A DNA stretch of 64,000 nt from contig NZ_JAJNOQ010000002.1 in assembly GCF_021044775.1 (NCBI RefSeq), positions 124,001-188,000 of the forward strand. Direction: 5' to 3'. Source of the stretch: Paraeggerthella hominis (lineage in GTDB: Bacteria > Actinomycetota > Coriobacteriia > Coriobacteriales > Eggerthellaceae). Position numbers and translations under genes: made by a program. Below, in pieces: positions 50,408 to 58,452 of this stretch. Under the pieces are notes generated by a model. That model was not told where the DNA came from and did no database searches. It was given only the letters and a program-made list of their open reading frames with translations. The number at the start of each line of letters is the position of its first letter. The stretch's first letter is position 1.

Positions 50408-51031
50408 GTGAAAAAGAACAATCGAGTCTATCTGCCCGCGGACGCACTGGCCCGTCACGAGGATTTCGACGTCTGGTACGAAGACGGGGACACGTTTCTC
50501 AGCTTCAAGGGAGATTGGTCCAGCGAACGCGACAAAGTGACCATATTTGGACGAATGGGCGGCGAGATGGGGCGTATCAAGCCGGACGCGCAAACGCTTA
50601 CGTACTATTTGCAACTTGAGCGATGGGAGTATGCGTTCCATACCTTGCGAGTGTTCAAGGACTATTACATAGAGGGCCTGCGCTGGCTGGTCAAAGGAAG
50701 CCTATCCAACCCCCCTTTCCACTTCACCAACGAAGACACCTCGAAGCAGGAAGGCCACGTCCGCCTAGTCGACTTCAAAAACCGTGGGGCATGCTACGAA
50801 ATCAAAACGAGCGACGTCGCCAAGCTGCGCATAGCGACGGCAGCCATCGTGGCCATGGGCATCAAGGAAGAATACAAAGGAAAGAGCGAAAGCTTGAAAG
50901 ACCCCAATGCGTCGAAAGCCCAGAAGCTCAAGCGATGGATGTTTGAAGGGCGAGGCCTTACCTACGAACAGCTACAAGAGCTCGAGAAGGCCCCTGAGGA
51001 AGCTAAGAGCCTCGCTGAAGACGCCAAGTAG
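50408..51031 (+). CDS. Possible LURP-one-related/tubby-like beta-barrel protein
   Basis: A 207-residue soluble protein. The pattern of alternating short strands (FDVWYEDGDTFLSFKGD, KVTIFGRMGGEMGRI, YFLQL-like segments, HVRLVDFKNRGACYEIK) and a central hydrophobic helix near ATAAIVAMGI resembles the LURP-one-related/phospholipid-scramblase-like barrel, but the match is weak. The start is a GTG with GAGGAGG upstream and its own TATAAT box. It is divergent from the molybdoenzyme operon and shares its regulatory region. Confidence 0.55.
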   Translation: MKKNNRVYLPADALARHEDFDVWYEDGDTFLSFKGDWSSERDKVTIFGRMGGEMGRIKPDAQTLTYYLQLERWEYAFHTLRVFKDYYIEGLRWLVKGSLSNPPFHFTNEDTSKQEGHVRLVDFKNRGACYEIKTSDVAKLRIATAAIVAMGIKEEYKGKSESLKDPNASKAQKLKRWMFEGRGLTYEQLQELEKAPEEAKSLAEDAK

Positions 51032-51110
51032 GCACACAAGACCACCAACGCCAAGCAAACCGGGAGAGACCCGGACAGCTGTCCGGAAGCACTGATCAAG
51101 CCGAGCAAAA

Positions 51111-51150
51111 AAGAAGCCCTCGCTCCTTCATCGAAGGGCGAGGGCTTCTT
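51111..51150. terminator. Bidirectional terminator
   Basis: AAGAAGCCCTCGC (51111-51123) pairs with GCGAGGGCTTCTT (51138-51150). On the minus strand it is followed by six T residues, so it ends the MFS transcript strongly and the plus-strand gene more weakly. A separate perfect palindrome, CCGGACAGCTGTCCGG, lies at 51071-51086. Confidence 0.88.
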
Positions 51151-51231
51151 GCGTAACAAAACACGTTGCGAAGCCACACGTCGGACGGCTAAGCCGTCAA
51201 GGGGAGACGGTCGCGTCGCGAAAGATCCATG

Positions 51232-52917
51232 CTACTTCTTCTTGTTCTTAGCCAGCTGAGCGCCACCGAACACGAAGAAGTACAGGAAGGGAAGAAGCAG
51301 GCCGACAGCCATGAGAGGCAGTGCGTACGGCTGCTTGGACCATCCGGGAACCACCAGGGGGCAAACGATGCACAGCACAGCCAAAATAGCAACGATTACC
51401 AGCATAACGCCGAAGCGCATCATACCGTCGCTCTCGGAGTTGCCAAGCTTGTCTTCCTCTTCCGCCAACGCATCCATAGACTTGCCAGCTGTTTCCTTAA
51501 CGAACAAAACCGTGCAGATGAAGCCCAGGGCAAACGGGACAATAAGCACGAGAACCACCGTCGACCAGTTTGTATTGCCGGCAGCAGTCTGGAACATGGC
51601 CATACCGGCAATACCGCCGAGAACGATGGAGGACGCCGAACCGCCGAAGCGGGCGAATGCCTGGCACCAAGAAGTACCAGTATTGCGGATGGCGGTGGGA
51701 TAACTCTCGGGCATCAACGGCTGAACAGCGGTGATGGCATAGTTGAGCGCAAAACCGAACAGCAGCATAAGCGCGATGCACAAACCCATATTGTTCGGAG
51801 CAACGAAGATGGAGCACAAAATGATAGCGACGATGCAGAACAGCCACGACCCAGCGAGGTTGCGCTTACGGCCAACCTTGTCAGAAACGAAACCAACGGC
51901 GATGTTCGAAGCAATAGCCGCCACGTTGTTCCACGTCTGAAGGGCAACGCTGTCGGCCTGCGAATAGCCAAGACCCACGAACCAAGTGGGAATCCAGGCG
52001 TTCATGCCGTACACGCAGAACTGGCCGACGAAGTAAGCAGACCAGATAGCGCAGGTTGCCACGATGAACTTGCTCGAGAACAGAACCGAAGGGCCAGTCT
52101 TGGCAGGCTTCGGAGGAACGATCAGCAAAGCGGGATCGTAAGTGTGAGAAGAGTGACGCGTTGCCTGCTCGATCTGGGTCAGGCGCTCGCATGCCTTCTC
52201 CTTGTTACCCGAGTTAGCGTACCAGTGCGGAGTCTCGTGCATGGTAAAGATGAGAATGATGCCGTAGATCAGAGGGATGCCGCCGATCAGGTAGCAGATA
52301 CGCCAGTTGGCGTACATGGTAGCCGTACCGCCATCAGCCAGAGCATAGGTCACCTGGTTGGTGAATTCGCCCAAAAGCGGCGTAGCTGCGTTGCAGATAG
52401 GATTGGCAATCAAACCAGCCAAAACCCAGCCGACGACCATGAAGGCCATACCGAACGTAACAAAGATACCGCGTTGCTTGGACGGCATGCTCTCGGAGAA
52501 CACCGTGGTCACAACGGGAATGCAGGAACCAACGCCAAATCCGGCGATCAGGCGGAACGCGGCGAAGAACGCCAGATCATTCGCAAATGCCTGAGGCAAG
52601 GTGAACAGCCCGTAAAACATAACGGCGGCAATCAACGTCTTCTTGCGACCAATCTTATCGGACATAATACCGCCGACAGCGCCGCCGATAACCATGCCGA
52701 GCAAGCCCCACGTGGTTAGAGACCCCATAAGTGCTCCGGGAGCCGCATCTTCCGGCCAGAATGTATGAGCAACGAACAGGTTGGTCGAATTGACGATCAT
52801 GAAGTCATAACCATCGAAGATCATAGCAAAGGCGAGCAGCACGAACACGACCCACGTGTGCAAACTGATGCCGATGGAGTCTATGACTTCTGAGATGGTA
52901 AATTCTTTTTTATCCAT
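51232..52917 (-). CDS. MFS transporter, aromatic acid:H+ symporter (AAHS)-like
   Basis: A 561-residue major facilitator. The first helix carries FDGYDFMIVN, the D-x-x-D motif of aromatic acid symporters such as PcaK. The conserved loop motifs SDKIGRKK (loop 2-3) and SDKVGRKR (loop 8-9) are present, and PESYPTAIRNTG fits sugar/acid carriers. After the usual 12 helices there are two more near the C terminus (VMLVIVAILAVLCIVCPLVV and MAVGLLLPFLYFF). The start MDKKEF is preferred, with GAGGGGG upstream. The context suggests it imports the substrate of the molybdoenzyme. Confidence 0.85.
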   Translation of the reverse strand: MDKKEFTISEVIDSIGISLHTWVVFVLLAFAMIFDGYDFMIVNSTNLFVAHTFWPEDAAPGALMGSLTTWGLLGMVIGGAVGGIMSDKIGRKKTLIAAVMFYGLFTLPQAFANDLAFFAAFRLIAGFGVGSCIPVVTTVFSESMPSKQRGIFVTFGMAFMVVGWVLAGLIANPICNAATPLLGEFTNQVTYALADGGTATMYANWRICYLIGGIPLIYGIILIFTMHETPHWYANSGNKEKACERLTQIEQATRHSSHTYDPALLIVPPKPAKTGPSVLFSSKFIVATCAIWSAYFVGQFCVYGMNAWIPTWFVGLGYSQADSVALQTWNNVAAIASNIAVGFVSDKVGRKRNLAGSWLFCIVAIILCSIFVAPNNMGLCIALMLLFGFALNYAITAVQPLMPESYPTAIRNTGTSWCQAFARFGGSASSIVLGGIAGMAMFQTAAGNTNWSTVVLVLIVPFALGFICTVLFVKETAGKSMDALAEEEDKLGNSESDGMMRFGVMLVIVAILAVLCIVCPLVVPGWSKQPYALPLMAVGLLLPFLYFFVFGGAQLAKNKKK

Positions 52918-52948
52918 CAAAACCCCCTCTGAAGGAAAGTAAACACTG

Positions 52949-52979
52949 TTGCAATTCGGCCATATCGGCCAAATTGCAA
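52949..52979. promoter_or_regulatory. 31-bp palindrome upstream of MFS gene
   Basis: TTGCAATTCGGCC and GGCCAAATTGCAA pair at 12 of 13 positions around ATATC. It lies 32 bases before the MFS start codon. It could be an operator for a dimeric regulator or a leader hairpin. Confidence 0.55.
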
Positions 52980-53311
52980 AAATTAAGTTCACCCTCTACG
53001 CGATAGCAAGACGGCAGCAGCGCATTGATGGGAAACTACAGACGCTTCAGTATTCGCAAATTATTGAGGCTTCCGCAGTTTTGAGTTCCGCCCCGTATCG
53101 GCCCTCGAATCACCCATAAGAATACGCAGCAGCCGGAAGAAACGACCGCGCACGTCCCCCTTTCCACGATTCTCCTTCGGATAGCCAAGCTGAAAGAGCG
53201 CAGCCTGGCCAACCCCCTATCAATCCTTGTCAAAAGAAACCGACGCCGCAAATACTAGGCATCGAAGGATGCAGAGCATCGAATCATGGGGGCAATTTTC
53301 AAATGGACCCT

Positions 53312-53333
53312 ATCGTTCCGAGAGGTTGATTTT
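53312..53333. promoter_or_regulatory. Conserved element, copy 2
   Basis: Second copy of the sequence at 50245-50266, one base different, again with CAATTTT 12 bases upstream. It lies between the divergent MFS and LuxR regulator genes, so the same factor may control enzyme and carrier. Confidence 0.65.
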
Positions 53334-53579
53334 TATCATTCTTCAATCTCACCACCCCATATAACCCCAGATGGCGCTTGTAGACCTAATATTCTGCATT
53401 TGAACGACGATCTGTTTTCGTTTATATTGAACCCACCGATGATTGAGCCGCGAAACATCTGAGGGCGTGACCCATTTCCCCTATCCAACGCATCGGGAAA
53501 CACCGCATGCGCCTACGCGCAAATGGAGAAGGAAACGGGCCGATTCAAAAACAACTCTGGGGGATACGGGGAGAGTCTC

Positions 53580-55298
53580 ATGGCTTTGTCTTTTCCGCGC
53601 GTCAGCATTACGGTTAACGACGACCGAGGCCTAGGTACTCAAGGCGAGCTAAGCGGCTTATCGCTAGGATTAGGCATCCACCAAGCATGGGTGTATTCCG
53701 CCATGTTTGGGACTACTACGATTTTTCAAACAGGGGGAGGCACCGCCCAAAACGGCGACTCCATCCCCTCGGTTACGTTTGTGTTCCTGATATCCATCAT
53801 CGTGTTTGCCGCAACGCTTTTCACCGCTGCGGCAACGGACCAAAAATTCCTTCGCACATACACGCGAAAGCAGACCATGATCGTTGCAGCGGCGCTTACC
53901 TTTATCGGAACGCTCTCCGTGTTCGCAGCTTTCGCTCCCGGAATAATCGGCATAGCGGCAACAGCGTTCGCTGGAGTTGCAACCGGGATCGGATCCGCGT
54001 TCATGCTCATCTTTTGGGGTGTCGCCTACTCGCGCGACAGCTCGGCGTCTATCGTCGTGAACACGGCGGTGTCCACCGTTATCGCCGTTGCCATATACTC
54101 TCTCGTCCTGCACATCGTTCCCGCACCGTACTCCGGAGCGCTTACCGCCTGCCTGCCTTTATTGGAGCTCCCGCTGCTCTGGCAACTTACACCCGAAAGC
54201 TATGCCATCCGGCATGCCGTTCCAATATTCAACCCACTACCCGTCAAGAAGGTTCCGTTTTCCCTGCGCCTCAGTTTTCCTGTACTCCTGTTTGGATTCG
54301 CGCTGGGCGCCTTGCGATCCGTTTCCACGCAAATCATCTTGCCATCATCCGATCTCACAACGCAGTTGTTAGCGCTATTCGCCGGAGGGGCGGCTACGAT
54401 TCTGCTTCTTATAACCGTATTCTCGATTGATAAAAGAAGTCATTGGGATTTCCTTTTCAGGCCCATCGTTCCCTTCATTGCCGTCACTCTGTTCTTTTTA
54501 CCATCGCTCGCTCTGGATAACAGCATGGTGCCCCCGCTTGTCCTGCTGACAGGCTACATGTGCTTCGAATCGCTCATGTGGGTGTTTTTCGGAGAGTTGG
54601 CTCAGGAGTTTCGCTTGTCCCCTATTTTCGTGTTCGGAGTCGGACGCGGATGCCTAGCTTTGGGATCTCTTGTAGGATCTCTTCTAGTCGCAGACCCTCA
54701 CCTCCTAGACGCGCTCACGCCGTTTGGAGAAAACAGCGGCGCCGTCGTCGTCATGTTCACCATGGTGCTAGCGTACGCGTTGCTCCCGCGCGTACGCGAT
54801 ATCAAGCATGCCATTGGCCCCACGAACGCCTCTTTCAGCAAAGCCATCGCATCCATGAATCTTCAGAACGAACAAGCGCACATCGAAAACCAGAGCGAGA
54901 AAACAAGCAACAAGGCCGCTGAAACCAGCCCAATCCTCGACAGCGCAAAGAGCAAATCAGAGAACCCCCCTTCCATCGCTTCTGGAGATCCCCGGAGAAA
55001 AGCCGGATCGCAAAAAGCGGCAGCCGACGTATTGCCGCTTGACGAAGGGTCTCGCAAAAGCGGCTGGTTCCGCGGTCAGTGCGAGGAGATAGCCAATCGC
55101 TACCTGCTCTCTCGACGCGAAACGGAAGTCATGTTCATGCTGGCAAAAGGATACAACGCTGCCTATATCCAGGATCAGCTGTACATCTCCAAGAGCACGG
55201 CGAAAACGCACATCTCGCATATCTACCGAAAGCTGAACATCCACAACCAGCAGGAGCTGCTCGCCATGATCGGGGAAGGCCGGGAGCCGCGCGAGTAG
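53580..55298 (+). CDS. Membrane LuxR-family regulator (second copy)
   Basis: A 572-residue regulator with about 12 membrane helices (residues about 20-400), a long hydrophilic linker rich in Ser/Lys/Glu (about 415-500), and a C-terminal LuxR helix-turn-helix (LLSRRETEVMFMLAKGYNAA, SKSTAKTHISHIYRKLNIH). The start at 53580 has a GGGGAGAG site; an in-frame start 19 codons earlier is possible. It is divergent from the MFS gene and is the obvious candidate for the factor acting at the conserved element in both intergenic regions. Compared with the regulator at 35416 it has an extra linker of about 80 residues. Confidence 0.85.
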   Translation: MALSFPRVSITVNDDRGLGTQGELSGLSLGLGIHQAWVYSAMFGTTTIFQTGGGTAQNGDSIPSVTFVFLISIIVFAATLFTAAATDQKFLRTYTRKQTMIVAAALTFIGTLSVFAAFAPGIIGIAATAFAGVATGIGSAFMLIFWGVAYSRDSSASIVVNTAVSTVIAVAIYSLVLHIVPAPYSGALTACLPLLELPLLWQLTPESYAIRHAVPIFNPLPVKKVPFSLRLSFPVLLFGFALGALRSVSTQIILPSSDLTTQLLALFAGGAATILLLITVFSIDKRSHWDFLFRPIVPFIAVTLFFLPSLALDNSMVPPLVLLTGYMCFESLMWVFFGELAQEFRLSPIFVFGVGRGCLALGSLVGSLLVADPHLLDALTPFGENSGAVVVMFTMVLAYALLPRVRDIKHAIGPTNASFSKAIASMNLQNEQAHIENQSEKTSNKAAETSPILDSAKSKSENPPSIASGDPRRKAGSQKAAADVLPLDEGSRKSGWFRGQCEEIANRYLLSRRETEVMFMLAKGYNAAYIQDQLYISKSTAKTHISHIYRKLNIHNQQELLAMIGEGREPRE

Positions 55299-55627
55299 GC
55301 GTTACTTCGCGCATTATCGCTAGAGGGCGCACGTCGAACTGCAACCCCAGCCGCCGTCCAGGCCGTCCCGCCGCGCCGCCCAAGCCGACGATTCTGCCGC
55401 CCTCCCGCATCGGGAATATAATGACGATTGCGTAAAACATAAGGCGGGCTTCCTGCGTTTATGGCAAGATGGAGCATTGCATAGTCGTATACAAAAACGC
55501 ACGACAGCCAAGGTCGCTCAAACGCGAACCTCAACCATGCGAACGGTCGCGCACCGCACCGTACCGCACGAAATGCCGCGCGCGACCGCAGCGAAGAAGC
55601 AGCCGCGCATGCGATAAAGGAGACATG
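55299..55627. other. Promoter region of the wall-growth operon
   Basis: About 330 bases without a gene. A perfect TATAAT at 55417-55422 is a good -10 candidate for the operon; no strong -35 is visible. The frame extending the FhaA gene upstream from 55469 has an unlikely composition. Confidence 0.5.
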
Positions 55628-56812
55628 ATGGGCTTTCTTTCGAGATTCGAAGGCAAGATGGAAGACACGTTCGAGGGCGCAGCCGACCGCATGGCGAACT
55701 CCCCCATCTCGCCGGTCCAGATTGCGAAAAAGGCCGAAAAGCAGATGAGGCGCGAAAAGATGGTAGGCGCCGGCAAGCAGTTCGCGCCAACCCTCTACAC
55801 GGTGCTGGTCAACCCCGACGACGATCGTCGCCTGTTCGGATACTACCCCACTTTGGCAGGAGAAACGGAAACGTACTTGGCAGCCAAAGCGGCGGAGCAG
55901 GGGCTGGTCATGGACGGGCAGCCGCTTGTGCGCTTCATCGTGGACGACGGCCTCAAGCACGGCAAGTTCGACATCATCGCCGAGGCGGTGGCCGCGCCCA
56001 TCATCGCGCAGCTGCGTCAAGAAGAGATGCAGCGCTACGGGCTTGCCGGAGCGCCGATGGGCTACGCTGCGCCGCAAGGCGGCTACGGTGCGCCCGGCTA
56101 TCAGGGCGGCTATCAGCAGCCGTACGCGCAAGCTCCGGCGCCGGCCCCTGCGTACGCAGGATACGAAAACCCCAACGCGCCCATGGGCGGCTTCGACGCG
56201 CCCGGCCAGTACGACGCGTACAACCAGGGAGGTCAGCTTCCCTACGTTCCCGAAGACGAGATCGACCGATCCATCGATTACGGCGAGTACACCTTCGACA
56301 GCCGCGACTTCGACGAGTCCCGCGACGCTCCCGCCGCAAGCCGCGCGCCGCGCGTGGTCGATCCCTTCGACGTGGCGAACGCCAGCATGGGCGGCGCCGT
56401 GGGAGCTGCCGCAGGTGCCGGCATGGCCGCAGCAGCAGCCGCAGCGCCGCACGGCGCCGTAGCCGCCGACACCGTCGTGTTCGCCGGCGGGCAGCAGGCA
56501 GCCAGCCCCGTCCCCGCGCGGGCCGCCGTGCGCGCGCGCTTGATCGACGAGGCCAACAACCGCGCGTACGACCTAGCATCCTCGCGCCTGCTCATCGGAC
56601 GCGAATCGAAAAATGACATCTCCGTCCACGACATCAACGCCTCGCGCACGCACGCCGAGCTGCGCCTCGACCAGCAGGGCGTATGGGTGCTCACCGATCT
56701 GGGATCCACGAACGGAACCTTCGTCAACGGGCGCGAAATCGCCTCCCACCCGCTATCCGAAGGAGACCGCATCACCATCGGCATGACGAACTTCGTGTTC
56801 ACCCAAGCCTGA
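55628..56812 (+). CDS. fhaA: FHA-domain protein FhaA (DUF3662)
   Basis: A 394-residue protein with an N-terminal DUF3662 domain (about 1-125, MGFLSRFEGKMEDTFEG...), a long flexible Gly/Tyr/Pro/Ala-rich linker (about 135-290), and a C-terminal FHA domain with LLIGRESKNDISVHD, SRTHAEL and GSTNGTFVNG, which binds phosphothreonine. In mycobacteria FhaA regulates peptidoglycan synthesis by binding phosphorylated MviN. It leads the operon. Of two adjacent ATG codons the second (55628) has better spacing from AAAGGAG. Confidence 0.92.
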   Translation: MGFLSRFEGKMEDTFEGAADRMANSPISPVQIAKKAEKQMRREKMVGAGKQFAPTLYTVLVNPDDDRRLFGYYPTLAGETETYLAAKAAEQGLVMDGQPLVRFIVDDGLKHGKFDIIAEAVAAPIIAQLRQEEMQRYGLAGAPMGYAAPQGGYGAPGYQGGYQQPYAQAPAPAPAYAGYENPNAPMGGFDAPGQYDAYNQGGQLPYVPEDEIDRSIDYGEYTFDSRDFDESRDAPAASRAPRVVDPFDVANASMGGAVGAAAGAGMAAAAAAAPHGAVAADTVVFAGGQQAASPVPARAAVRARLIDEANNRAYDLASSRLLIGRESKNDISVHDINASRTHAELRLDQQGVWVLTDLGSTNGTFVNGREIASHPLSEGDRITIGMTNFVFTQA

Positions 56813-56833
56813 ACGCAACGGAAAGGTTAACCC

Positions 56834-57247
56834 GTGATCGACGTCGTACTGCTCATCATCCGTCTGCTGTTCGTCGCACTGCTGTATTTGTTCCTGTTCG
56901 CCATCATGAAGACGGGCATCGGAGTTGTACGCGGACAACGCAAAAAAGAACGCACGTGGAATCTCTCGGTTGAACGAGGGCCGAAAGAGCTGCGCGGCGT
57001 ATCCATCGTCGTGCGCGGCCCGGTCATCGTGGGCCGCAGCCCTGGAGCCGATATCGTAGTAGGCGCCGGATACGTTTCCGGACGCCACGCACGGTTCAGC
57101 CTGATGGGGCAGAACCTGTTCGTTGAGGATCTGGGGTCCACGAACGGCACAGCCGTGAACGGGCAGCTCATAGCCGAGCCTGCCGCTCTTAAGAACAACG
57201 ACGTGGTCAACGTGGGCGACGTCGCCATTCGCGTAAGGTTTGCCTAA
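56834..57247 (+). CDS. fhaB: FHA-domain protein FhaB
   Basis: A 137-residue protein with an N-terminal membrane helix (VVLLIIRLLFVALLYLFLF) and a cytoplasmic FHA domain (IVGRSPGADIVV, SGRHARF, LGSTNGTAVNGQ). It is of the short FhaB type that links Ser/Thr kinase signalling to division and wall synthesis. The start is a GTG 21 bases after fhaA. Its stop overlaps the phosphatase start. Confidence 0.92.
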   Translation: MIDVVLLIIRLLFVALLYLFLFAIMKTGIGVVRGQRKKERTWNLSVERGPKELRGVSIVVRGPVIVGRSPGADIVVGAGYVSGRHARFSLMGQNLFVEDLGSTNGTAVNGQLIAEPAALKNNDVVNVGDVAIRVRFA

Positions 57248-58452
57248 TGGCTGAAAAACGCTCGTATCGATCCACTCCGCGCACCCGTCGCGGCGCAGTC
57301 ACGCCCTTCGGCAGCCGAACCGACATCGGCTGCTTGCGCGACCATAACGAAGACAGCCTGATCGTGGCACCGCCGCTGTTCGCCGTTGCCGACGGCATGG
57401 GCGGGCACGCCGCAGGCGAGATAGCCTCGGAAATTGCCGTGAACGTGCTGGCGGAACGCGCGCCGGAGCATCCGGACGGCGAAGCGCTCGCGCAGGCCGT
57501 CGTAGACGCGAACCGCGAGGTCATTCGCGCGTCGCACGACGGGCGAGGACGCGAGGGCATGGGAACCACCATGACGGCGGCTATGCTGGAAGGCGAGCGA
57601 TTGGTCATCGCCCAGGTGGGCGACTCGCGCGCCTACCTGCTGCATCAAGGAAAGCTGCAGCAGCTCACGCGCGACCACAGCCTGATGGCCGACATGATAG
57701 AAGCGGGCCAGCTTACGCCCGAAGAAGCACGCTGCCACCCGCAGCGCTCCGTTATCACGCGCGCGCTGGGCAGCGACCCGAACCTGCACCCCGACATCTA
57801 CGAGATCAACGTGGAAACCGGAGACCGACTGCTCGTGTGCTCCGACGGCCTGTCCGGCATGGTCCGCGACGAAGCCATAGAGCGCACGCTCTGTCGCGTG
57901 CAAGACCCCCAGCGATGCGCGTCGCAACTGGTCAACGAGGCCATAGCCGCCGGAGGCCACGACAACGTGACCGTTATCGTGGCAGACGTTACCGGCTTTG
58001 CGGAAGCACGGCGCAGGAAGATGGCGTTCAAGACGAAGCTTTCCATTGCCGTGATCCTCGTGCTGTTCGCAGCCATCATCGCAGGTACGGCCTGGGGAAC
58101 CAGCACGTACCTGAACACGACCGCCTACCTGATGAACGACAATGGCAAGGTTGCCATCTATCGTGGCATTCCCGGCAGCGTGCTGGGATTCTCGTTCTCG
58201 CAACACGAACGAACCACTGACGTTCCCGTAAGCGACCTGCAACCGGGAACGGCGAACCGGCTCGACGCCGGCATACGCGTGGACTCCGTCGAGGCGGCGG
58301 AAGAACTGGTCAAGGAATACGAGGCCGAAGCCGCCGAGCGCAAGAACGCCGAAGAAGGCAAAAAGGAATCGCCTGCCGAAGGAGCCAACGCAGACGGCGC
58401 GCATGACGCGAATCCCCCGGCTCCCGCCAACTCGCAAGGCGGTACCGCATGA
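57247..58452 (+). CDS. pstP: PP2C-type Ser/Thr phosphatase PstP
   Basis: A 401-residue membrane phosphatase. The PP2C catalytic domain (about 15-245) has the metal-binding DHNEDS, AVADGMGGHAAGE, VGDSRAYLL, LVCSDGLSGMV and GGHDNVTVI motifs complete. One membrane helix follows (AVILVLFAAIIAGTAWGT), then a small external region. It reverses PknB-type phosphorylation. Start and stop overlap its neighbours by one and four bases. Confidence 0.95.
   Translation: MAEKRSYRSTPRTRRGAVTPFGSRTDIGCLRDHNEDSLIVAPPLFAVADGMGGHAAGEIASEIAVNVLAERAPEHPDGEALAQAVVDANREVIRASHDGRGREGMGTTMTAAMLEGERLVIAQVGDSRAYLLHQGKLQQLTRDHSLMADMIEAGQLTPEEARCHPQRSVITRALGSDPNLHPDIYEINVETGDRLLVCSDGLSGMVRDEAIERTLCRVQDPQRCASQLVNEAIAAGGHDNVTVIVADVTGFAEARRRKMAFKTKLSIAVILVLFAAIIAGTAWGTSTYLNTTAYLMNDNGKVAIYRGIPGSVLGFSFSQHERTTDVPVSDLQPGTANRLDAGIRVDSVEAAEELVKEYEAEAAERKNAEEGKKESPAEGANADGAHDANPPAPANSQGGTA

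Larger units (their letters stand above)
52918..53579. other. Divergent regulatory region between MFS and LuxR genes
   Basis: About 660 bases without a supported gene. It contains a 31-base palindrome next to the MFS start and the second copy of the conserved element. The short frames at 53036-53251 (-) and 53443-53634 (+) look like chance. Confidence 0.6.

Noticed and set aside
51229..52719. Plus-strand open frame opposite the MFS carrier
   Set aside because: The MFS gene shows loop motifs and helices; the antisense frame is hydrophilic and without motifs.
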